Shown here: one piece after another, positions 1 through 6,005 of the stretch
Layout: every line of letters begins with the position of its first letter
How positions within the stretch are numbered: position 1 is the stretch's first letter
Source: Methylococcaceae bacterium
Lineage (GTDB): Bacteria; Pseudomonadota; Gammaproteobacteria; Methylococcales; Methylomonadaceae
Length of the DNA stretch: 9,204 nucleotides
Assembly: GCA_013140465.1 (NCBI GenBank)
Contig: JABFST010000327.1
Location: 1 to 9,204, forward strand
Direction of reading: 5' to 3'
The notes under the pieces: generated by a model
Database searches by the model: none
What the model saw: the letters and a program-made list of their open reading frames with translations, nothing else
Told to the model about the DNA's origin: nothing
Made by a program: the position numbers and the translations under genes

Positions 1-68
1 CTGTTTTAACGGCTGATAAAGTATGGCAACAGTTGGATATTGGTGTTTCTATTCAACTGATACGATAG
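1..68 (+). CDS. C-terminal fragment of VapC-like PIN-domain toxin (cut by window edge)
   Basis: The frame starting at base 3 encodes a 21-residue tail, VLTADKVWQQLDIGVSIQLIR, followed by TAG at 66-68. Proteobacterial and cyanobacterial VapC-type PIN-domain ribonucleases commonly end with a 'LTAD..W..L.LG..I.LIR' pattern, where the Asp of TAD is the last of the acidic metal-binding residues of the PIN fold. VapC toxins cleave RNA and are held inactive by a co-encoded antitoxin, which would lie upstream, outside this window. The call rests on a short tail, so the family is likely but not certain. The gene looks intact at its 3' end. No terminator is visible after it. Confidence 0.6.
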   Translation, partial: VLTADKVWQQLDIGVSIQLIR

Positions 69-235
69 TAAGATAATGTATGATACTTAAACATTGATGA
101 AATTCTTTTGTATCGTGCCAATGATTTGATTCTACATCTATTAAAAGGTAGTAAATTGGGATCGGGTCTGGCAATATCGCATACGGCCTAACTTAACCCA
201 TAAGGCGATTTTGCATCATGCCTATCCGCGCTAAG

Positions 236-264
236 GGTGGCTTGCTGTTCGGGACTGTGAAAGC
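236..264. repeat. Interspersed repeat R1, copy 1 (ends in GGGACTGTGAAAGC)
   Basis: This 29-base stretch matches 3052-3080 at 26 of 29 positions, including the whole of TTCGGGACTGTGAAAGC. The core word GACTGTGAAAG also forms the ends of the inverted-repeat element at 1156-1308. It is probably an end fragment of a mobile repeat family. Confidence 0.65.
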
Positions 265-270
265 CGGGTT

Positions 271-370
271 GCTTGGCTTGCCACGCTTTTGGGCAACCCA
301 AGCAATCCCAAACCTCAACTACACTGCGTTTTTTGTTGGCTTGGTCTATCGCCAACCCAACCTAGTATTC
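271..370. repeat. Interspersed repeat R2, copy 1 (GTTGG/CCAACCCAAC type)
   Basis: This stretch aligns by eye with 2734-2846. Shared blocks are GCTTGG..TTGCCAC.CTTTT, CAAC, a GCGTTTTTTGTTGG-like centre, TATCGCC and CCCAAC. The first half can fold on itself, since the GGGTTGCTTGG...CTTGCC side is complementary to GGGCAACCCAAGCAATCCC. Similar 'GTTGGGTT...AACCCAAC' intergenic repeats are common in cyanobacteria and filamentous sulfur bacteria. The short open frames crossing it are by-products of the repeat. Confidence 0.55.
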
Positions 371-445
371 TGCCCATGCTTCTTATGGCGAGTAGCGATA
401 CTTTCACCCGTTAAGGCACCCAAATGACAACTAAAAATAATGAAA

Positions 446-585
446 TAAATTTTGTAACTATTCAGCATCCGGGGCACAACAGCCGTTCGCTGAGCGGAGT
501 CGAAGCGAACAAACCGGCTTCGACTCCGCTCAGCCTACGGTAAATTTGACTTATTAGAAGTCGCTCTGAATAGTTACTAAATTTT
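446..585. mobile_element. 124-bp MITE with 12-bp TIRs and 8-bp target duplication (IS66-like ends), copy 1
   Basis: The element proper is 454-577. Its ends are GTAACTATTCAG (454-465) and the exact reverse complement (566-577). It is flanked by identical TAAATTTT copies at 446-453 and 578-585, which is an 8-bp target duplication. It has no coding capacity. The inside is dominated by an 18-bp-arm hairpin (489-506 with 517-534). Eight-base duplications and ends starting GTAA are known features of the IS66 family, so it is probably mobilised in trans by an IS66-type transposase; that link is inference. It interrupts the gene at 424-1095. A related element lies at 3466-3597. Confidence 0.85.
489..534. 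repeat. Hairpin inside MITE copy 1 (GCTGAGCGGAGTCGAAGC palindrome)
   Basis: The arms 489-506 and 517-534 are perfect 18-bp complements around a 10-base loop. After a 2-base mismatch the pairing continues for 4 more bases (CCGT at 483-486 with ACGG at 537-540). The TTCGACTCCGCTCAGC word is familiar as an intergenic repeat in many unrelated bacteria. As RNA it would form a very stable stem, but no U-tract follows, so it does not look like a simple terminator. Confidence 0.85.
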
Positions 586-1155
586 GAAATATCTGACGAC
601 TGCCCCAAAGAAACCGCAGAACAGTTCAAAAATTACGTTGAAGCGTTTGAGAACGCTAAATACCAGCAACCCTTTAAAATTTTAGTGGAATCGGGTATTT
701 CTTTACCGTCCGCAAACGAGCTGTCAGAGACAGAACTCAGTGCCAAATTAGGGGAAGTCATAAACGCGCTTTCCTTACTGGCGATCTACTTGGAGAATAC
801 TGACCATTTGAGTGACCGTGAACTATACACCTTGCTTTATGAGGAGGTTTTACGCGAAGAAACGGTTTTTCAATCAAAAGATATGATGAACCTGAACTGT
901 CACATTGACTTGGTTGGTAGCGGTAGCGAAGCCGATACCGAGCTGTACCTGAAATATTATGCTGACGAAAATTACCGTGCATTTTGGCTTAACGAGTTTC
1001 CTGATGATGTCTTGCCCAACCACGAACCGCCCCCGTTTAATCGTGACCGCCAATTACCCAAACCTACCCATAAAATAGTGCATAGGCTGGACTAAGCGAC
1101 AAACCCAAGTTTACAACTGGCACGCGCTGGGATTACCGACAATGGTGTAGGAATT

Positions 1156-1308
1156 AGCGAGCGAGACTGTGAAAGCATTTCAAATACTCACAAAAAGGTG
1201 TTTTTTATTTTCGTAAGCCTTTGTTTTAAAAAGAGACTGGCGTGAAAAAACATGTTTTTTCACGCCTATGAGCAAGCTTACGTTAATTCTTTCACAGTCT
1301 CTTTCGCT
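1156..1308. mobile_element. 153-bp inverted-repeat element with GAGACTGTGAAAG ends
   Basis: The ends at 1156-1175 and 1289-1308 are reverse complements at 18 of 20 positions, with a 13-base perfect inner block GAGACTGTGAAAG. Further in, CGTAAGC (1212-1218) pairs with GCTTACG (1275-1281), and the centre is a 28-bp perfect palindrome (1239-1266). No protein is encoded. I could not find a convincing target duplication, so the exact boundaries are uncertain. It is probably a second MITE family. Single copies of its end word occur at 253-263 and 3069-3079, and a one-mismatch copy at 3610-3620. Confidence 0.7.
1239..1266. repeat. 28-bp perfect palindrome
   Basis: The 14-base arm GGCGTGAAAAAACA (1239-1252) is followed directly by its exact reverse complement with no spacer. 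It sits near the middle of the inverted-repeat element at 1156-1308. In RNA it would form a hairpin with a run of U on the 3' arm, so it could act as a bidirectional terminator between the interrupted gene and the convergent protease gene. A protein-binding site is also possible. Confidence 0.85.
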
Positions 1309-1341
1309 CTCCCCCTCTTACGGGTTGGCGAAGACTGTCTC

Positions 1342-1368
1342 GTGAACAATAAGAATCACTTTGTTCAC
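1342..1368 (-). terminator. Stem-loop downstream of the protease gene, possible weak terminator
   Basis: GTGAACAA (1342-1349) and TTGTTCAC (1361-1368) form a perfect 8-bp stem with an 11-base loop. It lies 43 bases beyond the stop codon of the minus-strand protease gene. No T-tract follows on either strand, so a terminator role is only a possibility. Confidence 0.3.
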
Positions 1369-1411
1369 CGCATCTTACAGACCCCATTTATTCTGGGCAT
1401 TTGATATATGC

Positions 1412-2575
1412 TCAGCAAGAACTAGGGAAGTCTTTGCAGGCTAAACTTACGAGGGGCAAGATATTGTCACTGGTAAAGGAGCTGGCACCTTGCTGCTGTT
1501 GTCCGTTCCCCCAGCCCCAACTGGTGACACCCACAACTATATTGTAGCTGGCTGCCGAACCAAAGCTAATGCCGCTAAGTGACGGTGCCATTCCCAAATT
1601 TACTAGCCACGGCCCGCCACTGGATCCTCCGTTCTGTAGCGAGCCAATAACGGTATTATTTGAATCAACAGCGCTCACATATCCTTGAGACTCCGTGCGC
1701 ATTTGCAAATTGCTTTTATCCAGCCCCCCCGGATAGCCTAATTGGGATATTAGTACCTGGTTATTACGGTAGCCGTATCCGTTTACGCCATAACCGTACC
1801 ATCCTGTGGTGTTACCGATATTTGTGTTAAGTACAATGACGGCGATGTCATTTGTACAAACAACACCTGACTGGGCGCAGGAAGCAGTACCATCAAAATA
1901 AGAGGAATTGACGTAAACTTTTTTTGCAGTCGCTTGGCCAAACGGTGCAACGCCATTGTCATAGCCAGGTGCGAACCGCCAAGCCGAATAAAATTGTTTC
2001 TTACCAAATTCCGCCACACAATGGGCGGCCGTCACCATGACACCCCGTTTAATAAGGGACGCGGAACAAGTGGAAGGAATGGAGCCATTCTTGAACCATA
2101 GCTTACCGGCTGCCCTATACGGAAAATATCGGGTCGTTGCATTACCGCTTGCGTTGGTCCTGCTCGTAGTATAAACCTGATCTCCCGAGCCAAATGCCTG
2201 GGGCGTAATGCTATCTTGGGCGTTAATCGCTTCTGCCCCCGCCCGCACCCGCACCAAGACTACCGGACTCAACTTACCACTGCCTTTGCCGCCCCCAAAC
2301 ACTTCGGACATCTCGGATGCTGGGCTGGGTGTTTGCGCTTCAAGCAACGAGTCAAGCTGAGAGGTTAGCGGTCCATAAGCCAATGGCAGCGGCATGGGTT
2401 TGGCATTCGCATAATCAAAGCGACCCACTGCGGAACTTCGGTCTATGACCAAGGCTGTGATCGGGCCTGATTGAACCACCAACCCATCTGCAAAAATATC
2501 CGGCATAGTAGAACAAGCTAATACTGCCGAAGCAATAACCAGCGATCTAATACAATGTGAATTGCTTGTTTTCAT
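1412..2575 (-). CDS. Secreted trypsin-like serine protease (S1 family)
   Basis: This 387-residue protein should be exported and cleave peptide bonds outside the cytoplasm. The N-terminus is a signal peptide: basic start (MKTSNSHCIR), hydrophobic SLVIASAVLACS, and a likely cleavage near IFA-DG at about residue 29. Residues 30-150 form a region without known motifs, perhaps a pro-segment. The protease domain (about 150-387) has the full triad: His185 in VTAAHC, Asp243 in TNDIAVIVL, and Ser319 in GGSSGGPW. Cysteines 170/186, 233/240 and 380/387 are spaced to form disulfides, fitting an oxidising compartment. The substrate cannot be inferred. The ATG at 2573-2575 is supported by an AGGA-type site (TCCTT at 2583-2587 on the plus strand) 7 bases upstream. 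A weak lipobox-like VLAC (residues 18-21) makes a lipoprotein possible but less likely. The gene stands alone among repeats, so it may be acquired. Confidence 0.9.
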   Translation of the reverse strand: MKTSNSHCIRSLVIASAVLACSTMPDIFADGLVVQSGPITALVIDRSSAVGRFDYANAKPMPLPLAYGPLTSQLDSLLEAQTPSPASEMSEVFGGGKGSGKLSPVVLVRVRAGAEAINAQDSITPQAFGSGDQVYTTSRTNASGNATTRYFPYRAAGKLWFKNGSIPSTCSASLIKRGVMVTAAHCVAEFGKKQFYSAWRFAPGYDNGVAPFGQATAKKVYVNSSYFDGTASCAQSGVVCTNDIAVIVLNTNIGNTTGWYGYGVNGYGYRNNQVLISQLGYPGGLDKSNLQMRTESQGYVSAVDSNNTVIGSLQNGGSSGGPWLVNLGMAPSLSGISFGSAASYNIVVGVTSWGWGNGQQQQGASSFTSDNILPLVSLACKDFPSSC

Positions 2576-2733
2576 TGTTATATCCTTACGTCTAAAAAGT
2601 TCAGCGTTACATTAATATCAACATTCCGAACCCACCTTAGCATCCTCTTGGTATTTATTGAGACCCCACGTCAAAAATACACGCACTAGCTTAAAAAAGC
2701 TGTAAATTGTATGTTATAAACACAGCCGCGAAG

Positions 2734-2846
2734 GCTTGGTTGCCACACTTTTTGGCAACCAAACATCACCCCCGAACCACACCAACACCGCGTTTTTTTG
2801 TTAGGTTGGGTTGGGTTGGCTTATCGCCCACCCAACTTACATATTC
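2734..2846. repeat. Interspersed repeat R2, copy 2
   Basis: This is the counterpart of 271-370, about 70 percent alike by eye, with a short expansion of GGTTG units at 2804-2818 (GGTTGGGTTGGGTTG). A perfect 8-bp stem, GGTTGCCA (2738-2745) with TGGCAACC (2753-2760), sits at its left end. The second half pairs loosely as GTTGGGTT...ACCCAAC. Confidence 0.55.
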
Positions 2847-3051
2847 CGCATTAACGCATCTATTCATGCCCACACCATCTGGCATGATGATGACATCACT
2901 ACACCGTGCAGCAGGTAACCCGTAACACAGATTCGCCGCAAGGCAATGCGCCATAAACGGCTCTCCCCATGCTTGCCCTACCCAATCGGCTTTCGGCATC
3001 GTCTTTTTGGTTACAGTCCTTAACCTAAATGTAGCAACAACTCGCCAAAAT

Positions 3052-3080
3052 GGCGGATTGCTTTTCGGGACTGTGAAAGC
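3052..3080. repeat. Interspersed repeat R1, copy 2
   Basis: This matches 236-264 at 26 of 29 positions. It ends in the same GACTGTGAAAGC word that forms the ends of the 1156-1308 element. In this copy the order relative to repeat R2 is reversed compared with copy 1, so the two repeats are independent units. Confidence 0.65.
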
Positions 3081-3112
3081 ATTGCTAAAAATCAATAAAA
3101 TCAGCAGAAAAC

Positions 3113-3238
3113 ATGTCACTGGCAGGTCTGCCGTTATTGCCTACAACTGCCAAGGGTAAATTGTGGGCGGTGGTTTTGTTTCCTGCGATGTTTTTTTGGT
3201 TGATTTTTCATGGTATTAGGTTTGTCTGTAGGGGTTAA
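3113..3238 (+). CDS. Doubtful 41-residue hydrophobic small ORF
   Basis: ATG 3113 to TAA 3236-3238 encodes a short peptide with one strongly hydrophobic stretch (about residues 18-38, LWAVVLFPAMFFWLIFHGIR) flanked by basic residues, which would suit a single-pass membrane peptide. The ribosome binding site is poor (AGCAGAAAAC before the ATG) and the frame lies in repeat-rich DNA. It may be chance, or a remnant of a membrane protein. Confidence 0.15.
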   Translation: MSLAGLPLLPTTAKGKLWAVVLFPAMFFWLIFHGIRFVCRG

Positions 3239-3479
3239 AGAACGTACACTATCCATTGATTCCCGACCCTGCACTGCATCTGCCCCCCTTGTGGATACAG
3301 GCACTAAGCCTCAGATATTGCTGGGATTTGGGTGTAAGGGCGCATCTACACAACAGGCTCTGGCTGAATGGGAGGGCCTACCAATAAACGCTGACTGCCC
3401 CGTTATTCCTTCGTTTTATTTGATTGATTTTGATTGTCTTTAATCGTACAAAGATGGGCTGGCGTGTAAACATTCAGTC

Positions 3480-3500
3480 CCCCTCCTTAAAAAGGAGGGG
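3480..3500. repeat. Short hairpin inside MITE copy 2
   Basis: CCCCTCCTT (3480-3488) and AAGGAGGGG (3492-3500) form a perfect 9-bp stem with a 3-base loop. It is followed by a third, imperfect pairing of AGGGGAGGTT (3503-3512) with AACCCCCCT (3522-3530). Such CCCCTCCTT/AAGGAGGGG repeats are frequent between genes in many bacteria. Confidence 0.75.
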
Positions 3501-3534
3501 TTAGGGGAGGTTTTATTTAATAACCCCCCTCAAT

Positions 3535-3583
3535 CCCCTCGCAAGCTCTCCCCCCTTTTCAAGGGGGGAGAGCTTGCGAGGGG
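3535..3583. repeat. Long hairpin inside MITE copy 2 (23-bp perfect arms)
   Basis: The arms 3535-3557 and 3561-3583 are perfectly complementary over 23 bp with a 3-base TTC loop. They read CCCCTCGCAAGCTCTCCCC and continue with CCTT. This is the most stable structure in the window and would block or terminate read-through into the glycosyltransferase operon if transcribed, though no T-tract follows. Confidence 0.85.
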
Positions 3584-3773
3584 GCCTGAATAAGTACGCT
3601 GGCGTAAGAGACTGTAAAAGTATGATGAAAAACACCCTCAATGCGCACTTTTCTTATTTAAGCCCTTGATTTTAAAGTTTGTGGGCGAGGCTTTATCCTC
3701 TCCCACAGATACTACCCTACAAAATCCACGCGCCACTAACGCTGGCGAAACCCCCATCACTTTCCGAGACGGC

Positions 3774-4907
3774 ATGAACAAACCGCCCAAACTACTCTAT
3801 TTTGTCACCGAAGACTGGTATTTTTGCTCGCATCGCCTACCTTTGGCTGTCGCCGCCAAACAAGCGGGCTACGAGGTGTTAGTCGTCACCCGCGTCAACC
3901 AACATGGCGACCTCATCCGCGCCCAAGGCTTGACGCTGATCCCACTGGACTTGTCACGGCGCAGCCGCCATCCGTTAAAAGAACTCGCCGTCATCTGGCA
4001 GCTTTACAAGCTGTATCGCCAACACCAGCCCGATATTGTCCACCATGTGGCCTTAAAGCCTGTACTTTACGGCAGCCTTGCCGCACGCTTGGCGGGTGTG
4101 CGCGTGGTCGTGAACGCCTTGGCGGGGTTGGGTTTTCTGTTTGTGTCCCAGCGTGTGCAGGCGCGGGTGTTGCGCCCTGTGGTAGAACTGGCGTTTCGCT
4201 TGTTGCTCAACCGCAAAGGTTCGCACGTCATCGTACAAAACCCTGATGACCAAGCTTTGCTGGTCGGGCGCAAACTGGTGGCGGCAGACCGCACCAGCCT
4301 AATCCGAGGTTCTGGGGTCAACACCCAACACTTTGCCGCCACTCCCCAAGCCGATGGCGTGCCGTTGGTCATCTTGGCCTCACGCTTGTTGTGGGACAAA
4401 GGCATCACCGAATTTGTCGCGGCGGCACGCGACATCCGCGCCCTAGGCATTAGCGCACGCTTTGCGTTGGTGGGCGTAGGCGACCCCGAAAATCCCGCGT
4501 CCATCGCCGATAGCCAATTGCAACAATGGCATGATGAAGGCGTGATTGAATGGTGGGGGCGTCGCGATGACATGCCCCGCGTTATGGCAGAGGCCCATAT
4601 CGTTTGCTTGCCCAGTTATCGCGAAGGCTTACCCAAAGTGTTAATTGAAGCAGCAGCCTGTGCGCGGCCTATCGTCGCCACTGACGTGCCGGGCTGCCGT
4701 GAAATTGTGCGCCATGAAGACAACGGCCTGTTAGTGCCACCCAAAGATGTCGCGGCACTGGTGCGGGCAATCTGCCGCTTGTTGGCGGATCCCGACTTGC
4801 GGCAAACAATGGGGCAACGCGGACGGGCTATCGTTAATGCCGAATTTGCCATCGGGCAAGTGCTAGACCAAACTTTACAGTTGTATCAGGAGCTACTTAA
4901 GCCATGA
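3774..4907 (+). CDS. GT4-family glycosyltransferase (CapM/PglA-like) for surface polysaccharide
   Basis: From ATG 3774 this is a 377-residue GT-B-fold enzyme that should move a sugar from a nucleotide donor to a lipid-linked or oligosaccharide acceptor at the cytoplasmic face of the membrane. The N-terminal domain starts KLLYFVTEDWYFCSHRLPLA, typical of CapM-like GT4 proteins. The C-terminal domain has the donor-phosphate pair Arg204 and Lys209 (LASRLLWDKG) and the retaining-GT4 E-x7-E motif, Glu284 to Glu292 (EGLPKVLIE), then PGCREIV and NGLLVP. Length is normal for the family. The frame stays open upstream to a TTG at 3666, but the extra 36 residues look unlike the family, so I prefer 3774 despite a weak GAG ribosome binding site (3766-3768). 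Its stop overlaps the next start (ATGA). The actual sugar cannot be read from sequence. Confidence 0.9.
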   Translation: MNKPPKLLYFVTEDWYFCSHRLPLAVAAKQAGYEVLVVTRVNQHGDLIRAQGLTLIPLDLSRRSRHPLKELAVIWQLYKLYRQHQPDIVHHVALKPVLYGSLAARLAGVRVVVNALAGLGFLFVSQRVQARVLRPVVELAFRLLLNRKGSHVIVQNPDDQALLVGRKLVAADRTSLIRGSGVNTQHFAATPQADGVPLVILASRLLWDKGITEFVAAARDIRALGISARFALVGVGDPENPASIADSQLQQWHDEGVIEWWGRRDDMPRVMAEAHIVCLPSYREGLPKVLIEAAACARPIVATDVPGCREIVRHEDNGLLVPPKDVAALVRAICRLLADPDLRQTMGQRGRAIVNAEFAIGQVLDQTLQLYQELLKP

Positions 4908-5863
4908 CTATCTTAATAACAGGCGCGACTGGTTTTGTCGGACGCGCCCTGAGTGCCGCCTTGCTGGCTACAGGTGTCCCCGTGCGTGCCGCCGTGCGCG
5001 GCAACAGCCCTAGCCCCGCAGGCACAGAACCTTGCCGGATTGGTGATTTAGATGCCCAGACTGATTGGCAAGCCGCATTGGCGGGCGTTGATGTGGTCGT
5101 TCATCTAGCCGCGCGGGTGCATTTAATGCACGACACGGCTAGCGACCCCTTAGCAGAATTTCGGCGCGTTAATGTCGAAGGCACGCGCCATTTGGCTCAG
5201 CAAGCCGCACTAGCGGGCGTGCGGCGGTTTATTTTTATCAGCTCGATTAAGGTCAATGGCGAAGCCACGCTACCCGGGCAAGCCTTTACCGCCAGCGACA
5301 CACCCGCCCCCGTGGATGCTTATGGCGTGTCTAAAGCCGAAGCCGAAACAGCCTTACGCGAACTGTCTGCACAAACAGGCATGGAAGTCGTGATTATCCG
5401 CCCTACCATCGTCTATGGCCCAGGCGTAAAAGCCAATTTCCTTAGCATGATGCGCATTTTGCATAAAGGCATCCCACTACCCTTAGGCCTTATCGACAAC
5501 CGCCGCAGCTTGGTGGCCCTAGATAATTTGGTGGACTTGATCGTGTGTTGCACGCACCATCCGGCAGCCGCCAACCAAACCTTTTTAGTATCTGACGGAC
5601 AAGACCTGTCTACCACCGAATTACTGCGGCGCATGGCGAAAGCATTAGGCAAAACCGCGTATTTGTTGCCCATACCCAGCGGCCTGCTTATTGCCACCGC
5701 CGCCGTCTTGGGCAAAACCACCGTCGCCCAACGGCTGTGCGGCTCGTTGCAAGTGGACATCAGCCACACCCGCAGCCAACTTGATTGGACACCGCCGATC
5801 AGTGTTGATGCCGCCTTACTGCGTGCCGCCAGTGCTTATTTGGAGGGTGTCGTTAAAGCCTAA
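4904..5863 (+). CDS. NAD-dependent nucleotide-sugar epimerase/reductase (extended SDR family)
   Basis: This 319-residue extended short-chain dehydrogenase belongs to the GalE/WbpV-like group and should epimerise or reduce the sugar of a UDP-sugar. Visible motifs are the NAD-binding TGATGFVG (residues 6-13), the VVHLAARVH strand (65-73), Ser114 in FISSIKVNG, the catalytic YxxxK (Tyr140, Lys144), and RPTIVYGPGVKANF (166-179). Homologues near GT4 enzymes in O-antigen clusters are often annotated as UDP-glucose 4-epimerase or as UDP-4-keto-6-deoxy-HexNAc 4-reductase; sequence alone does not separate these. The start overlaps the glycosyltransferase stop by 4 bases (ATGA), so the two are probably translationally coupled and supply and use the same sugar. 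No polysaccharide gene follows; the next gene is convergent. Confidence 0.9.
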   Translation: MTILITGATGFVGRALSAALLATGVPVRAAVRGNSPSPAGTEPCRIGDLDAQTDWQAALAGVDVVVHLAARVHLMHDTASDPLAEFRRVNVEGTRHLAQQAALAGVRRFIFISSIKVNGEATLPGQAFTASDTPAPVDAYGVSKAEAETALRELSAQTGMEVVIIRPTIVYGPGVKANFLSMMRILHKGIPLPLGLIDNRRSLVALDNLVDLIVCCTHHPAAANQTFLVSDGQDLSTTELLRRMAKALGKTAYLLPIPSGLLIATAAVLGKTTVAQRLCGSLQVDISHTRSQLDWTPPISVDAALLRAASAYLEGVVKA

Positions 5864-6005
5864 CCGACCTTTACGACATCCTTTAAGGTGTACATGTTAA
5901 GGACACATGTCGATTTATTGCCTTATTTTCGACATATACATGCTTCATGTTTACCAGATGTACATATAAACGTGTACAAAAATTGCTAAAATTTCGACAT
6001 GACTT
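5864..6005. other. AT-rich convergent spacer with repeated CGACAT and TGTACA words
   Basis: The spacer lies between the 3' ends of the epimerase and xseA genes. CGACAT occurs at 5874-5879, 5930-5935 and 5995-6000, and inverted as ATGTCG at 5907-5912. Thirty-base blocks 5906-5935 and 5971-6000 agree at about 20 positions, with shared ATTGC and TTTCGACAT. TTAAGG is repeated at 5884 and 5898. A bulged stem pairs CGACATCCTT (5874-5883) with AAGG (5899-5902) and ATGTCG (5907-5912). It could be a terminator zone or a protein-binding array. I see no classical terminator. Confidence 0.45.

Larger units (their letters stand above)
69..423. other. Intergenic stretch with repeat debris, no gene
   Basis: Between the PIN-domain tail and the interrupted gene I find no convincing gene. 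Bases 69-235 hold no recognisable structure. Bases 236-370 hold two interspersed repeat fragments, listed separately, and the open frame at 218-427 runs through them. A short AAGG at 413-416, 7 bases before the ATG at 424, is the likely ribosome binding site of the next gene. Confidence 0.5.
424..1095 (+). pseudogene. Small acidic protein of unknown family, disrupted by an insertion element
   Basis: The ATG at 424, with AAGG 7 bases upstream, starts MTTKNNEINF. The frame then runs into an inserted element and stops at TAA 541-543 after 39 codons. The same frame resumes at 586 (EISDDCPKETAEQFKNYVEA) and is open to TAA 1093-1095. Removing 454-585 (element plus one target copy, 132 bp or 44 codons) rejoins both parts in frame as a 179-residue protein. 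The predicted product is soluble and acidic, with a helical middle part and a C-terminal part containing CHIDLVGSGSEADTELYLKYYAD and a basic, proline-rich tail. No catalytic motif is evident and I do not recognise the family. A shorter product could start at GTG 685, which has no good ribosome binding site; if made, it would have 136 residues. Confidence 0.75.
3458..3605. mobile_element. 132-bp MITE with 8-bp target duplication (IS66-like ends), copy 2
   Basis: The element proper is 3466-3597, flanked by identical GCTGGCGT copies at 3458-3465 and 3598-3605. Its ends, GTAAACATTCAG (3466-3477) and the reverse complement of GTACTTATTCAG (3586-3597), agree with each other at 9 of 12 positions and share GTA.N.ATTCAG with the ends of the element at 454-577. 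Pairing continues inward as a CCCCCTC/GAGGGGG block. The interior holds three hairpins and no coding sequence, and differs completely from copy 1. It sits 168 bp upstream of the glycosyltransferase start, so it could affect expression of that operon. Confidence 0.75.
2576..3665. other. Gene-poor repeat region
   Basis: I see no credible gene in these roughly 1.1 kb. They hold repeat R2 copy 2 (2734-2846), repeat R1 copy 2 (3052-3080), the second MITE (3458-3605) and a copy of the GACTGTAAAAG word (3610-3620). Open frames here (2707-2925, 2766-3119 on the minus strand, 3210-3443) cross the repeats or have no recognisable protein character. A 41-codon hydrophobic frame at 3113-3238 is listed separately as doubtful. 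Bases 2847-3051 contain nothing I can assign. Confidence 0.6.

Noticed and set aside
218..427. 69-codon open frame, plus strand
   Set aside because: It runs through repeats R1 and R2 and has no recognisable protein character. The true gene start in this area is the ATG at 424 in another frame.
2766..3119. 117-codon open frame on the minus strand with a signal-like start
   Set aside because: Its N-terminal part reads through repeat R1 and its C-terminal part through repeat R2, so it is most likely a by-product of repeats.
3210..3443. 77-codon open frame, plus strand
   Set aside because: No ribosome binding site, no motif, unusual composition, and it sits in decayed repeat-rich DNA.
3480..3583. 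CRISPR-like repeat cluster
   Set aside because: The repeats are inverted hairpin arms, not direct repeats with regular unique spacers, and are bounded by one pair of transposon-type ends.
3666..3773. TTG-initiated 36-residue extension of the glycosyltransferase
   Set aside because: CapM-like GT4 proteins normally start close to KLLYFVTED, and the extra residues show no family resemblance. ATG 3774 is a better start.
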